64,000 nt of DNA from Reinekea forsetii (GTDB lineage Bacteria > Pseudomonadota > Gammaproteobacteria > Pseudomonadales > Natronospirillaceae), in assembly GCF_018860385.1 (NCBI RefSeq), contig NZ_JAHKPH010000012.1, forward strand, positions 22,240-86,239, read 5' to 3'. The position numbers were made by a program, and so were the translations under genes. Positions 1 to 8,328 of the stretch are shown here, piece after piece (the first letter of the stretch is position 1; each line of letters starts with the position of its first letter). Below the pieces are notes generated by a model that searched no databases, was not told where the DNA came from, and saw only the letters and a list, made by a program, of their open reading frames with translations.

Positions 1-559
1 CTGCACCACCGGCTTCCTTGATGTACTCTTGAACTAGGATGTTTGCTTTTAAGCCCATAAAGGCCTCAATGATACTTTCTGCGGCTTTATTGGTATCGGC
101 TAACACCACTCCAATACCTTGAGTGCCCTCTAATAGTTTGATCACTAAAGGCGCCCCACCCACATTTTTTATTAAATCTTTTACATTATCTGGCTTACTG
201 GCAAAGCCTGTGCGCGGCAAACCCACATCTTTTCTGGACATTAGCTGTAATGAACGCAACTTATCTCGCGAACGACTGATGGCGACCGATTCGTTCACAC
301 AAAATGTGCCCATCATCTCAAACTGACGAACAACCGCTGTACCATAAAAAGTAATAGACGCGCCGATGCGTGGAATAACAGCATCAAAGTAAGGAAGCTC
401 CTCACCATGGTATCGAACAGCAGGCCGACTGCGGGTTATATCCATATAGCAATGCAGGGTATCGATCACTTCTACTTCATGACCACGCGCGCGGCCAGCT
501 TCGACGAGTCGGCGTGTTGAGTAGAGGTTTTCGTTTCGAGAAAGTACAGCGATTTTCAT
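1..559 (-). CDS. rimK: RimK-type alpha-L-glutamate ligase, 5' part (cut by window edge)
   Basis: ATP-grasp ligase of the RimK family, which adds glutamate residues to the C-terminus of ribosomal protein S6. The window holds the first 186 codons. The protein opens with [18 protein letters not shown], the usual N-terminus, and continues with the RimK-type segment [12 protein letters not shown] (about residues 64-75). The start of the ATP-grasp domain follows, with the nucleotide-binding stretch [15 protein letters not shown] near residue 137. The ATG at 557-559 has AAGGG 8 bases upstream. The catalytic C-terminal half lies outside the window. The gene is separate from the second, larger RimK-like gene at 8.3-9.8 kb. 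No partner genes (RimA/RimB types) are visible on this side. Confidence 0.9.
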   Translation of the reverse strand, partial: MKIAVLSRNENLYSTRRLVEAGRARGHEVEVIDTLHCYMDITRSRPAVRYHGEELPYFDAVIPRIGASITFYGTAVVRQFEMMGTFCVNESVAISRSRDKLRSLQLMSRKDVGLPRTGFASKPDNVKDLIKNVGGAPLVIKLLEGTQGIGVVLADTNKAAESIIEAFMGLKANILVQEYIKEAGGA

Positions 560-699
560 AGCAAGCCCTTGATTAAGAAAAGCGGCACTCGCAATGAATT
601 TGCCAGTGGCCTAATCTTGAATAATGTTAGAGAAACCTTAGTTTGTCGATCATTATTTACAAGGTCGGCTAACTATTTATAAACCACTCAGAGAATCGT

Positions 700-1383
700 T
701 TACAGGTCTAAAAATTTAGGATTGAGCCAATCGCTCGGGATATCGCTCAGTTTTTCTGAAAAAGGCATTACGCCTATCAACGGGGCTCTTAAATACTGTT
801 GCAAGGTTTGAATGTTTTCTTCTAGGCCGTCCATTTCAGGGTCAATACAATTCGCGATCCACCCAGCGACCTTTAAGCCATCTCGTTCAATGGCTTCCAT
901 TGTAAGAATGGCATGATTCAAACACCCAAGTTTCATACCCACTACTAAAATAACGTCTAGATTAAGTGCCTTTACAACGTCCGCCAAGGTTTCGCGGTTG
1001 TTTAGCGGCACACGCCAACCACCGGCCCCTTCAATAAGGGTTAACGCTGCATTAGCGCTCATTAAAGTGCCTCGCACAAACCCCACCAGCTGCTGAGAAG
1101 ATAAACGTTTATTTTCACGTTGTGCTGCAATATGCGGTGCCATGGGTGCTTTTAGTAACACAGGATTCGTTTGTTGATAACTCAGTTTCACCGTGGAAGC
1201 ATTCGCTAGGTTTACGGCATCGTCATTTTTTTCTTCGCCATTCAATAACTCCGACCCGGCCGCCAATGGTTTTAACCCAAGCGTTGAATGGCCTTGTTGT
1301 GCAAAAGCGTTCAACAAGGCTACTGATACAAAAGTTTTGCCTGCGTCGGTATCGGTACCGGAAATAAAATATTTTCGTTTCAT
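700..1383 (-). CDS. bioD: Dethiobiotin synthetase
   Basis: Closes the ureido ring of biotin: 7,8-diaminopelargonate + CO2 + ATP to dethiobiotin, in the cytoplasm. The 227-residue protein has the family P-loop GTDTDAGKT at residues 9-17, the substrate loop KAPMAPH near residue 78 and the EGAGGWRVPL motif near residue 118, all diagnostic of BioD. It is the last gene of the leftward bioB-F-H-C-D operon; its start directly abuts the bioC stop. No clear hairpin terminator was seen between it and rimK. Confidence 0.95.
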   Translation of the reverse strand: MKRKYFISGTDTDAGKTFVSVALLNAFAQQGHSTLGLKPLAAGSELLNGEEKNDDAVNLANASTVKLSYQQTNPVLLKAPMAPHIAAQRENKRLSSQQLVGFVRGTLMSANAALTLIEGAGGWRVPLNNRETLADVVKALNLDVILVVGMKLGCLNHAILTMEAIERDGLKVAGWIANCIDPEMDGLEENIQTLQQYLRAPLIGVMPFSEKLSDIPSDWLNPKFLDL

Positions 1384-2157
1384 TTAATTCGGTTTCTTTA
1401 AAATTATGTAAAAAATTTCCCATGTGGCGGGGTATTGTGAATTTTGCCTTCTAAACGACTGATAAGCACGCAACATTTTTCGGACCGACGATACTTTAGG
1501 TTGCTCATTACGATCAACATGGTTCGCCCCTAATATTTTAAGTTCATTGAGCAAGGTTAAAGGGTGATCGTATAAAATTTCGATGAATGATTCCTGCCAA
1601 TGTTCTACCACAAAGCCTGTATCACTGATGGCATCGCGCCACTGTTGATCGCTATTAAACTGATTTACGTGCGCAACTTCATCCACCGATTTCCATGCGG
1701 TTTTTAGTTCGCATAAAGTTTTTGGTCCGACTGTGGCTAAAGCAAGATAACCCCCTGGCGTTAACATAGAAAAAGCATGTTCAACAAACTTCACCGGGCA
1801 CTCTAACCATTGCACAGCTAAGCTTGACACAGCTAAGTCGATACTCGAACTTTGAAAGGGCGGTTGCTCAAGATCGGCCTGCACCGTTATTACCTTTCGG
1901 TGACGATGCTTTGCTTGGTGTAACATCGCATTCGATAAATCTAACCCGAATAGCTCGCGCGGGTTAAACCGATGATCAAGCGCAGGCAGTAAATAGCCTG
2001 TCCCTGTGCCTAAATCGACCGCTTTTTGAGCGCTCACCATAGGAAGCCGAGTTACACGTTTCATGAGTTCGTCGGCCACTTGGCGTTGCAAGTGCGCCAC
2101 TGAGTCGTAGTGCTCTGCCGCAGCACTAAACGATTGAGCTACTGCGGATTTATTCAT
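1384..2157 (-). CDS. bioC: Malonyl-ACP O-methyltransferase
   Basis: SAM-dependent methyltransferase that makes malonyl-ACP methyl ester, the disguised primer for pimeloyl chain synthesis by the fatty-acid machinery. The SAM-binding motif I reads DLGTGTGYLLPAL, followed by the acidic LFGLDLS strand end, and the N-terminus NKSAVAQSFSAAAEHYD is typical of BioC. I chose the ATG at 2155-2157 because it gives this family N-terminus; the open frame continues 20 codons further inside bioH. It overlaps the bioH stop by 8 bases, suggesting translational coupling. About 257 residues, close to the E. coli protein. Confidence 0.93.
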   Translation of the reverse strand: MNKSAVAQSFSAAAEHYDSVAHLQRQVADELMKRVTRLPMVSAQKAVDLGTGTGYLLPALDHRFNPRELFGLDLSNAMLHQAKHRHRKVITVQADLEQPPFQSSSIDLAVSSLAVQWLECPVKFVEHAFSMLTPGGYLALATVGPKTLCELKTAWKSVDEVAHVNQFNSDQQWRDAISDTGFVVEHWQESFIEILYDHPLTLLNELKILGANHVDRNEQPKVSSVRKMLRAYQSFRRQNSQYPATWEIFYIILKKPN

Positions 2158-2791
2158 GTGACTGAATCCAATGAATGGTGTCTGCTTCTGCAAATAACGG
2201 CGCACTGTGCTGTGCATTGATTTTGGTTAAAGATGCCACTGGCAATGCTTCCCAAGCTTTAGAGGCTTTTTCGATCGGTACCAATTGATCTTGAGCACTG
2301 AGCAATACGTGACAGGGCACATCCACTTTAAAATTTTCGGCGTTAAAATCGTACAACCACTGCAAAGTATTCAGCTGCTTTCCTGAACATAAATATGAAG
2401 ACACCTCTTTACCGCGTGCTTGATCTACCAGTAAAGCAAAGCGTTTTCGAGTAGCCTCGGGGTTAGCCTCATACCGAGCCATAAAACCTTCTGCTACAGC
2501 AGGCTCTAACCCATTCTCACCGCTAAATTGCACGTTGGTATTTATCAGCAAACAATTCTGCACCCACTTGTTTCGACTGGCGAGCTGATAAGCTAATGCG
2601 CCCCCTAAAGACCATCCCACCAGCTGAGTTGGCTCGGTAATTTGGCGGCTGCATTTTTGAAGCCAGGAATCGACGGTGCCTTGCTCATTTTGAAAACTCA
2701 ATTGCTCTTCATTTTCGGCACCAAGCTGTGCTTTTAAAGTGTCGAAGCTGGTTTCATTCATTTGCCAACCCGGTAACCAAACGCGCTTCAT
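2150..2791 (-). CDS. bioH: Pimeloyl-ACP methyl ester carboxylesterase, BioH type
   Basis: Alpha/beta hydrolase that removes the methyl ester from pimeloyl-ACP methyl ester and so ends chain elongation in biotin precursor synthesis. The nucleophile elbow GWSLGG places the catalytic serine at residue 61; Asp169 (SAQDQLVP) and His196 (NAQHSAPL) complete the triad. At 213 residues it is about 40 shorter than E. coli BioH, so part of the lid is probably reduced, and other non-homologous BioC partners remain possible. Position between bioF and bioC, with a 4-base ATGA overlap with bioF, supports the role. Confidence 0.85.
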   Translation of the reverse strand: MKRVWLPGWQMNETSFDTLKAQLGAENEEQLSFQNEQGTVDSWLQKCSRQITEPTQLVGWSLGGALAYQLASRNKWVQNCLLINTNVQFSGENGLEPAVAEGFMARYEANPEATRKRFALLVDQARGKEVSSYLCSGKQLNTLQWLYDFNAENFKVDVPCHVLLSAQDQLVPIEKASKAWEALPVASLTKINAQHSAPLFAEADTIHWIQSHE

Positions 2792-3942
2792 ACGACCAAC
2801 CTTAATGCATCATAAAGCTCATCGATATCTGCTTGAGTGTGATCGGCACTGAGCGTAAATCTTAATCGTGCCGTTCCCTTAGGCACAGTTGGCGGCCGGA
2901 TCGCTGAGACTAAAATTCCCTGCTCTTTTAATTGCTTGCTTACGTGCAACGCTCGTTCGTTTGCACCCACCAGCACCGGTTGTATGGCGGTAGAAGAAGA
3001 CATTAATTCGAAACCTAACGAGGAGATTTTAGCTCTAAAATAAGCAATATTTTGATTCAATTGGGCTCGACGATCTTGGCCATTGATCACCAACCTTAAA
3101 GACTCTCGTGTAGCAGCGGCTACCGAAGGTGGAGACGCCGTGGTATAGGTATAAGGCCGCGAGTATTGCAAAATGTATTCAATGGTTGTCGCATCGCCAG
3201 CAACAAAAGCGCCAGAAGTGCCAAAGGCTTTACCTAATGTGCCTATCACCAAGGGAACCGCTTTCGAATCTAGTCCTAACTGAGATACCAAGCCGGCACC
3301 GTTGTCACCTAAAGTACCCAAACCATGTGCATCATCTACCATCAACCAAGCACCGTACTGCGAACAGAGTTGAGCAATGTCGGTTAATGGCGCGCAATCA
3401 CCATCCATCGAAAATACGCCATCAGTCACGACTAATTTTTTACCGGTCGCTGAAGCCAAACATTGCTCTAGGTGTTCTAAATCATTGTGCCGATACCGCA
3501 AAGAGCGCGCTTGCGACAAGATACCGCCATCGATCAACGAGGCATGATTCAGCTTATCTTGAATGATCGTATCGTGACGTGTCATCAAGGCTGCTATAAC
3601 ACCCAGGTTGGCCATATAGCCTGTTGAGAACAGCAATGCTCTCTCTCGCCCCATAAAGGCGGCCAACTCTTGCTCTAATTGCTCATGCTCTCGATGATGG
3701 CCATCTATTAAATGCGATGCGCCCGCTCCTACGCCTACTTTTTTAATACTGGCAATCATGGCCTCGCAAACGAAAGGGTGGTTAGCTAAGCCTAAGTAAT
3801 CGTTACTGCAAAACGAGAGCATGGGTTGGCCATCAATGACAACTCTAATGCCTTGTGCAGAATGCAACTGCACGCGTGAACGAAGCAGCTGATCGTTTTT
3901 GCGCTTTTCTATTGCCGCGCTGATGTCGCTAAATTGTTTCAA
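2788..3942 (-). CDS. bioF: 8-amino-7-oxononanoate synthase
   Basis: PLP enzyme condensing pimeloyl-ACP with L-alanine to 8-amino-7-oxononanoate (KAPA). The 384-residue protein shows the alpha-oxoamine synthase signature: SNDYLGL near residue 46, GAGASHLIDGHH near 73, the DDAHGLGTLG cofactor loop near 203 and the PLP lysine in IGTLGKAFGTSG near residue 238. It starts directly at the bioB stop (no gap) and overlaps bioH by 4 bases. The next enzyme of the pathway, the DAPA aminotransferase BioA, is not in this window. Confidence 0.96.
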   Translation of the reverse strand: MKQFSDISAAIEKRKNDQLLRSRVQLHSAQGIRVVIDGQPMLSFCSNDYLGLANHPFVCEAMIASIKKVGVGAGASHLIDGHHREHEQLEQELAAFMGRERALLFSTGYMANLGVIAALMTRHDTIIQDKLNHASLIDGGILSQARSLRYRHNDLEHLEQCLASATGKKLVVTDGVFSMDGDCAPLTDIAQLCSQYGAWLMVDDAHGLGTLGDNGAGLVSQLGLDSKAVPLVIGTLGKAFGTSGAFVAGDATTIEYILQYSRPYTYTTASPPSVAAATRESLRLVINGQDRRAQLNQNIAYFRAKISSLGFELMSSSTAIQPVLVGANERALHVSKQLKEQGILVSAIRPPTVPKGTARLRFTLSADHTQADIDELYDALRLVV

Positions 3943-4995
3943 TTATAAGGTCGCGTCGTAAAATTTTTCGTTATTGCGCTTAGGGCAATTCATCGGATCA
4001 AAGGTTTGTACAGCGTCGTTGTCAAAGCTGCCTTCACGCTCAGGACGTATGCCCAACTTTTTAAACAAGGCTTTGTCTTTATTTGCCTCTGGATTTGCGG
4101 TGGTTAATAACTTTTCACCATAGAAAATAGAGTTTGCGCCAGCGAAGAAGGTCATCGCCTGCATTTCTTCTGTCATCTCTTCTCGCCCTGCCGATAATCG
4201 CACGTGTGATGTCGGCATCATGATTCGCGCCACGGCAATGGCACGGATAAAGTCGAGTGAATCTAATTCCTCTTCTTGTGCCATTGGCGTTCCTTCGACT
4301 TTCACCAGCATATTTACCGGTACGCTTTCTGGATGCGGATTCATGTTGGCGAGCTGAATAAACATACTGGCGCGGTCACCGACGCCTTCGCCCATTCCCA
4401 ATATGCCGCCTGAGCAAATTTTCATACCTGCATTGCGTACGTTTTGTAGGGTTTCTAAGCGATCACCGTAAGTACGGGTCGTTATAATTTCTCCGTAATA
4501 CTCAGGTGAGGTGTCTAAATTGTGGTTGTAGTAATCTAACCCTGCATCGGCAAGTTCTGCGGCTTGCTCATCTTTAAGCATGCCCAGCGTCATGCAAGTT
4601 TCTAGCCCCAACTCTTTTACGCTTTTAACCATTTCAATAATATGCGGGAAATCTTTAACCGCAGGAGAGCGATAGGCTGCTCCCATGCAAAATCGGCTTG
4701 CGCCAGCGGCTTTGGCGGCCTTAGCTTGCTCAATCACCTTTTGAACTTCCATCAACTTTTCTTTTGCTAAGCCGGTATTGTAATGCGCCGATTGAGGGCA
4801 GTATTTACAGTCTTCTGGGCAGGCTCCCGTTTTAATCGATAAAAGCGTACTGACCTGCACTTCATTAGGGTCGAAATTAGCGCGATGCACACTGGCGGCT
4901 TGAAACATTAAATCATTAAATGGCAACTCAAACAGAGCCACGACTTCTTCTTTAGTCCAGTTGTGGCGGGGGGTTGTCGGGTTTAATGTGGTCAT
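3943..4995 (-). CDS. bioB: Biotin synthase
   Basis: Radical-SAM enzyme that inserts sulfur into dethiobiotin to give biotin. The CxxxCxxC cluster motif is visible as [11 protein letters not shown], binding the [4Fe-4S] cluster; conserved segments [20 protein letters not shown] and RLSAGREEM follow. I chose the ATG at 4993-4995 (MTTLNPTT) because AGGAT sits about 7 bases upstream; the frame is open for 10 more codons. It is the first gene of the biotin operon, divergent from comF, as in many gammaproteobacteria. Confidence 0.97.
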   Translation of the reverse strand: MTTLNPTTPRHNWTKEEVVALFELPFNDLMFQAASVHRANFDPNEVQVSTLLSIKTGACPEDCKYCPQSAHYNTGLAKEKLMEVQKVIEQAKAAKAAGASRFCMGAAYRSPAVKDFPHIIEMVKSVKELGLETCMTLGMLKDEQAAELADAGLDYYNHNLDTSPEYYGEIITTRTYGDRLETLQNVRNAGMKICSGGILGMGEGVGDRASMFIQLANMNPHPESVPVNMLVKVEGTPMAQEEELDSLDFIRAIAVARIMMPTSHVRLSAGREEMTEEMQAMTFFAGANSIFYGEKLLTTANPEANKDKALFKKLGIRPEREGSFDNDAVQTFDPMNCPKRNNEKFYDATL

Positions 4996-5060
4996 AATGC
5001 ATCCTAGTTGTGTTACAGCCAGCATCGCGCTTGCTATTTAATCGAGTTTTAGTGGTTTAA

Positions 5061-5088
5061 ATTTTATAGGTCGCTCCGAATAGGTCAA
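5061..5088 (-). promoter_or_regulatory. Putative sigma70 promoter of the bio operon
   Basis: On the minus strand TTGACC (5083-5088) and TAAAAT (5061-5066) are separated by 16 bases, about 65 bases upstream of the bioB start. No convincing BirA operator (TTGTAAACC half-sites) was found; only a loose TTTAAACC-like element overlaps the -10 region. Confidence 0.45.
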
Positions 5089-5237
5089 CCTTGAGCAAGC
5101 CGCCGCTTTACTACTGGTTGATTATTAATCATAGCAATGATAGTTCGGACTTCAATCGCAACTTTTGAATGGACTGTTTGTCGTCTTTGTCTTTGGCTTG
5201 TATGGTGAGTAAACCATTCGTTCAAGGAAGAACAACA

Positions 5238-5936
5238 ATGCTAACTAAGTGGCGTGCATGGCTTGCCCATGCTTTAAACCCGGTATGCCCTGGTTGCCAG
5301 CAAGCTCTAGCCGGTGACCATTTGTGTTTAGTGTGCCAAAGCTTTTTAACCCCTTTGCCACTGCCCTGCCCTTGCTGTGGTGAACCTAATTCAAACGGCC
5401 ACCGATGTGGACGATGCTTAAAATACCCAAGCCGATGGGACCGACTCTATGCCCCATGGCCGTTCGAATTTTTGGCACGCCATCTCATTCTTGAATTTAA
5501 ATACCGCCGAAATTTTGCGGCTGGGCAAGCGCTGGTTAGGCTGTGGCACTCTAACGTGGGAGCGGTTGACTTACCGGACGCATTCGCCTTTGCGCCCATG
5601 ACTCACACGAAACAAATGAAGCGTGGGTACAACCAAGCTCAATGGCTGTGCCGATCTTTTTCTAAATCCTTTAAAAGACCTGTGTTTTCAGGGCTTCAAA
5701 AAAAACACGAAACTCAACCTCTAGAAGGGCTGACTAAGAAAGAGCGAAAGCGGGTTCTAAAAAACTCATTTCAGGTTCTATCTACTCCGCCCAAGCATAT
5801 TGCCATCATAGATGACGTCTTCACTTCAGGCGCAACGGCCAACGAGTTAGCCCGCATTTTAAAAAAAGCGGGCGCGGCCCGTGTCGATATTTGGGTGCTG
5901 GCAAGAACCCCGTTACAGGGTAAATCAATGCTTTAA
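5238..5936 (+). CDS. comF: ComF family protein (phosphoribosyltransferase-like)
   Basis: ComF-type protein implicated in DNA uptake in naturally competent bacteria. Four CxxC pairs in the first 65 residues (CPGC, CLVC, CPCC, CGRC) form the zinc-finger part, and the C-terminal half carries the PRPP-binding signature IAIIDDVFTSGATANE. The ATG at 5238 is preferred over the upstream open frame because AGGAAG lies just before it and it gives the typical start before the first CxxC pair. It is divergent from bioB, a common arrangement. Its 3' end overlaps the convergent histidine kinase gene by 12 bases. Confidence 0.9.
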   Translation: MLTKWRAWLAHALNPVCPGCQQALAGDHLCLVCQSFLTPLPLPCPCCGEPNSNGHRCGRCLKYPSRWDRLYAPWPFEFLARHLILEFKYRRNFAAGQALVRLWHSNVGAVDLPDAFAFAPMTHTKQMKRGYNQAQWLCRSFSKSFKRPVFSGLQKKHETQPLEGLTKKERKRVLKNSFQVLSTPPKHIAIIDDVFTSGATANELARILKKAGAARVDIWVLARTPLQGKSML

Positions 5937-7154
5937 ATTTAGTCGATTACTCTTAGAGACGTCGCTGGCTGGCAGAGCAATCTCAAAGCTAGCGCCGCGT
6001 TTTAAGTAAGGCTCAACTAAGCGTATATTGCCATTGAGCCCTCTTTCTACTAGATTATAAACCAACGATAAGCCAATGCCGTGGTGCCCACCCATTTGGC
6101 TTGAATAAAACGCTTCGAATACACGGCTTTGGTCATTAGCGGCAATACCATGACCATCATCTGAAAACTGAATCACATATTGGCTACCCTCGCAGTAGCC
6201 TTTAATGTGAATACGCCCTTTATCTTGACCGCGAAAAGCATGTTGCAGTGCGTTTTCGCAAAACACCGAGATAATTTGCATCCAAATATTTGGGTTAGAT
6301 TGAATGTATAGGTCGTCCTTCATATCCATACTAATGTGCACCGTCACGCCTTGTGCGTTTTGGCAAAATAAACGTGCGGCGTCTTCTAAGATCGGTTTTA
6401 AAGCAAAGGTTTGTTTGTCTGTCTGATCGTGCTCAGAGACCATCATTTGCACACTTTTGATCAGTTTAGTGGCCTTGGTTACGCTTTTATCAATGACCGA
6501 CATCACGTCTAAGGAGCCGGCAATATGGTCAGTGAGATCCGTTTGTGTCAGCTGATCACGTTTTAAATCACTGAGGATGCCGTTTAAATGCGATTCGGCC
6601 GTTGAAGCCGACGTTCGAATATTGCCCAACGGCGTATTTAACTGATGTGACATGCCACGTAACAGCTGACTTAAGGCGGTTTGTTTTTCACGCTCAACCA
6701 TGAGCGCTTGTAACGATTCTAACTCTTTACGTGTGATGGTTTCGCGTTCGGCCAGCTGCTCAAATTTTTCCATCAGCAACACCTCATCGGTGATGTCTAT
6801 TAGCACCGTAAGTACACAGTAATCGCCATCGTCTAAAGTGATACGCTGATCTTGCAGCTTTACCCAAACTACCGTGCCATCAACGCGATGTGTTTTCAGC
6901 GTCATAGGCTCGCCAACACCGGTTTCTATGATTTGTGCATAGCGTTGTTTGGCGAGTTCATGTATTTCTTCTGGGATCAACGTCATGATTGAATCTAATG
7001 TTAAATAGTCTTCAACGCGATCAAAGCCATACAAACGTGCGTAGTCTTCCGACACGTAAATAGGTTTAAAGTTTTTATGTATTTGCATGGTAACGCCCGA
7101 CAGGCGACTCATGGCCGAGATGAGTTCAGAGGCTGAGATATCTGAAAATTTCAT
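5925..7154 (-). CDS. PAS-domain sensor histidine kinase, soluble
   Basis: Predicted sensor kinase of 409 residues without membrane segments. A PAS domain (about residues 15-125, with the YVSEDYARLYGF and VDGTVVWV core motifs) is followed by a coiled-coil linker (125-165). The phospho-acceptor H170 lies in GMSHQLNTPLG, then come the ATPase boxes NALQHAF (N), DDGHGIA (G1) and GGHHGIGLSLVYNLVE (G2). The ligand is unknown. No response regulator is adjacent. It lies 67 bases downstream of the GNAT/C39 fusion gene and may be co-transcribed with it and the ATP-grasp gene. Confidence 0.85.
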   Translation of the reverse strand: MKFSDISASELISAMSRLSGVTMQIHKNFKPIYVSEDYARLYGFDRVEDYLTLDSIMTLIPEEIHELAKQRYAQIIETGVGEPMTLKTHRVDGTVVWVKLQDQRITLDDGDYCVLTVLIDITDEVLLMEKFEQLAERETITRKELESLQALMVEREKQTALSQLLRGMSHQLNTPLGNIRTSASTAESHLNGILSDLKRDQLTQTDLTDHIAGSLDVMSVIDKSVTKATKLIKSVQMMVSEHDQTDKQTFALKPILEDAARLFCQNAQGVTVHISMDMKDDLYIQSNPNIWMQIISVFCENALQHAFRGQDKGRIHIKGYCEGSQYVIQFSDDGHGIAANDQSRVFEAFYSSQMGGHHGIGLSLVYNLVERGLNGNIRLVEPYLKRGASFEIALPASDVSKSNRLNLKH

Positions 7155-7221
7155 TCACTTTCTAACGGCTGTGACTATTCCTCACAGACTAGTTGAGAGT
7201 TGTAATTCCGCCAGTGTGAAT

Positions 7222-8328
7222 TCATACCTCCTGTTTTAGGGCAATGGCGGTTCTTAAGCGAGTTGCGCCAAAGGCGGACATTTTTTCAAAGTCTGCACGA
7301 GCAATGGGCACATGCTGACAATCGATAGGCAACTGCCTATCGTCATCAAGGTCAGGGTCATGGACGTAAATACAGGTGTCGTCGGTGTGCGTCACGGTCA
7401 CCCAGTGCGGGGCTTTTTTGCCATCCAATCGGTAGGTACTGATCAAGACTAAAACGGCGTAACCACTGGCTAATAATGTATCGACCTCCGCTTGAACAAT
7501 GTCACCATAAACAATCTCAATATTATTTTTTTTGGCTTGCGCAACAAAGTGATGATGAACCGTACTCATGATGGCTTTCTTTTCGGCTGAGCGAACGCCG
7601 TCCAAAAATAAAGGCTCATGAGTATTGATAAAAACTTTAGCGCTAAACCCTCTTTTTACAGCCGAAAGGCCCAAGCCCAGAGGGTGACACCCGCCATGAC
7701 CAGAGGTCATAAAAATGGTCGTTGCTTCGCGCCAAAGATCGAGCTCTAGCTCTTGCGATAAAGTGACAGACGGATCAAGACTCGACATCGCCATCATTAC
7801 CGCCGCTGGACCACAACTGAAATCGGTTGTTTGCGGGTACCAGGTGGTTTTTCTCTGCAACACGGTTTCATCGACTCGGCGAATGGTTTTCTGCATTCGC
7901 AAGGCATCACTCTTATCATCATAATAATGAGAGTATTCACCAAACACTCGATATCCCCGACGCTCATAAAGTTGTCGAGCCGGTAGGTTATTTTCAGCGA
8001 CTTCTAAGCGCATATACAAACGCCCAACATTCGCCGCCAAGAGCTCTAACTCAGCTAAAAGGCGGCCTGCCAACCCTTGCCCGCGCGCCTCTGGCGAAAT
8101 GGCTAATGAATATAACCGAGCCAGGCGCGTGCCTCTGTTACACATCACTAGGCCATAGCCCAGCAACACACCCTGTTCGGCTTCGGCGACGAGCAATATA
8201 TCCTCTTGCGATGCGATCCAACGCTGTAAGCTACGTTTACTTAAGCGATCATGATCGAAGCTGCTTTGCTCTAATGTATGTAAAGCAGCAAGGTCCTTTT
8301 TTTGCGCGCGACGAAAATTAACGGCCAC
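7222..8328 (-). CDS. GNAT acetyltransferase fused to C39-like peptidase
   Basis: Two-domain protein. Residues 1-148 are a RimI-like GNAT domain with the acetyl-CoA loop SPEARGQGLAGRLL near residue 78. Residues 160-350 resemble a papain-like C39 peptidase, with nucleophile Cys172 (TDFSCGPAA), His308 (APHWVTVTH) and Asp in VHDPD near 324, so the catalytic set looks intact. The GTG at 8326-8328 overlaps the upstream gene by 11 bases and gives a normal GNAT start; an ATG 17 codons earlier (8379) cannot be excluded. It follows the RimK-like ligase in an obvious operon. The pair is a recognised conserved neighbourhood predicted to build or modify peptides; its product is not known to me. Confidence 0.85.
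   Translation of the reverse strand: MAVNFRRAQKKDLAALHTLEQSSFDHDRLSKRSLQRWIASQEDILLVAEAEQGVLLGYGLVMCNRGTRLARLYSLAISPEARGQGLAGRLLAELELLAANVGRLYMRLEVAENNLPARQLYERRGYRVFGEYSHYYDDKSDALRMQKTIRRVDETVLQRKTTWYPQTTDFSCGPAAVMMAMSSLDPSVTLSQELELDLWREATTIFMTSGHGGCHPLGLGLSAVKRGFSAKVFINTHEPLFLDGVRSAEKKAIMSTVHHHFVAQAKKNNIEIVYGDIVQAEVDTLLASGYAVLVLISTYRLDGKKAPHWVTVTHTDDTCIYVHDPDLDDDRQLPIDCQHVPIARADFEKMSAFGATRLRTAIALKQEV

Noticed and set aside
4996..5100. BirA operator upstream of bioB
   Set aside because: Only a loose TTTAAACC half-site is present; no paired TTGTAAACC/GGTTTACAA was found.
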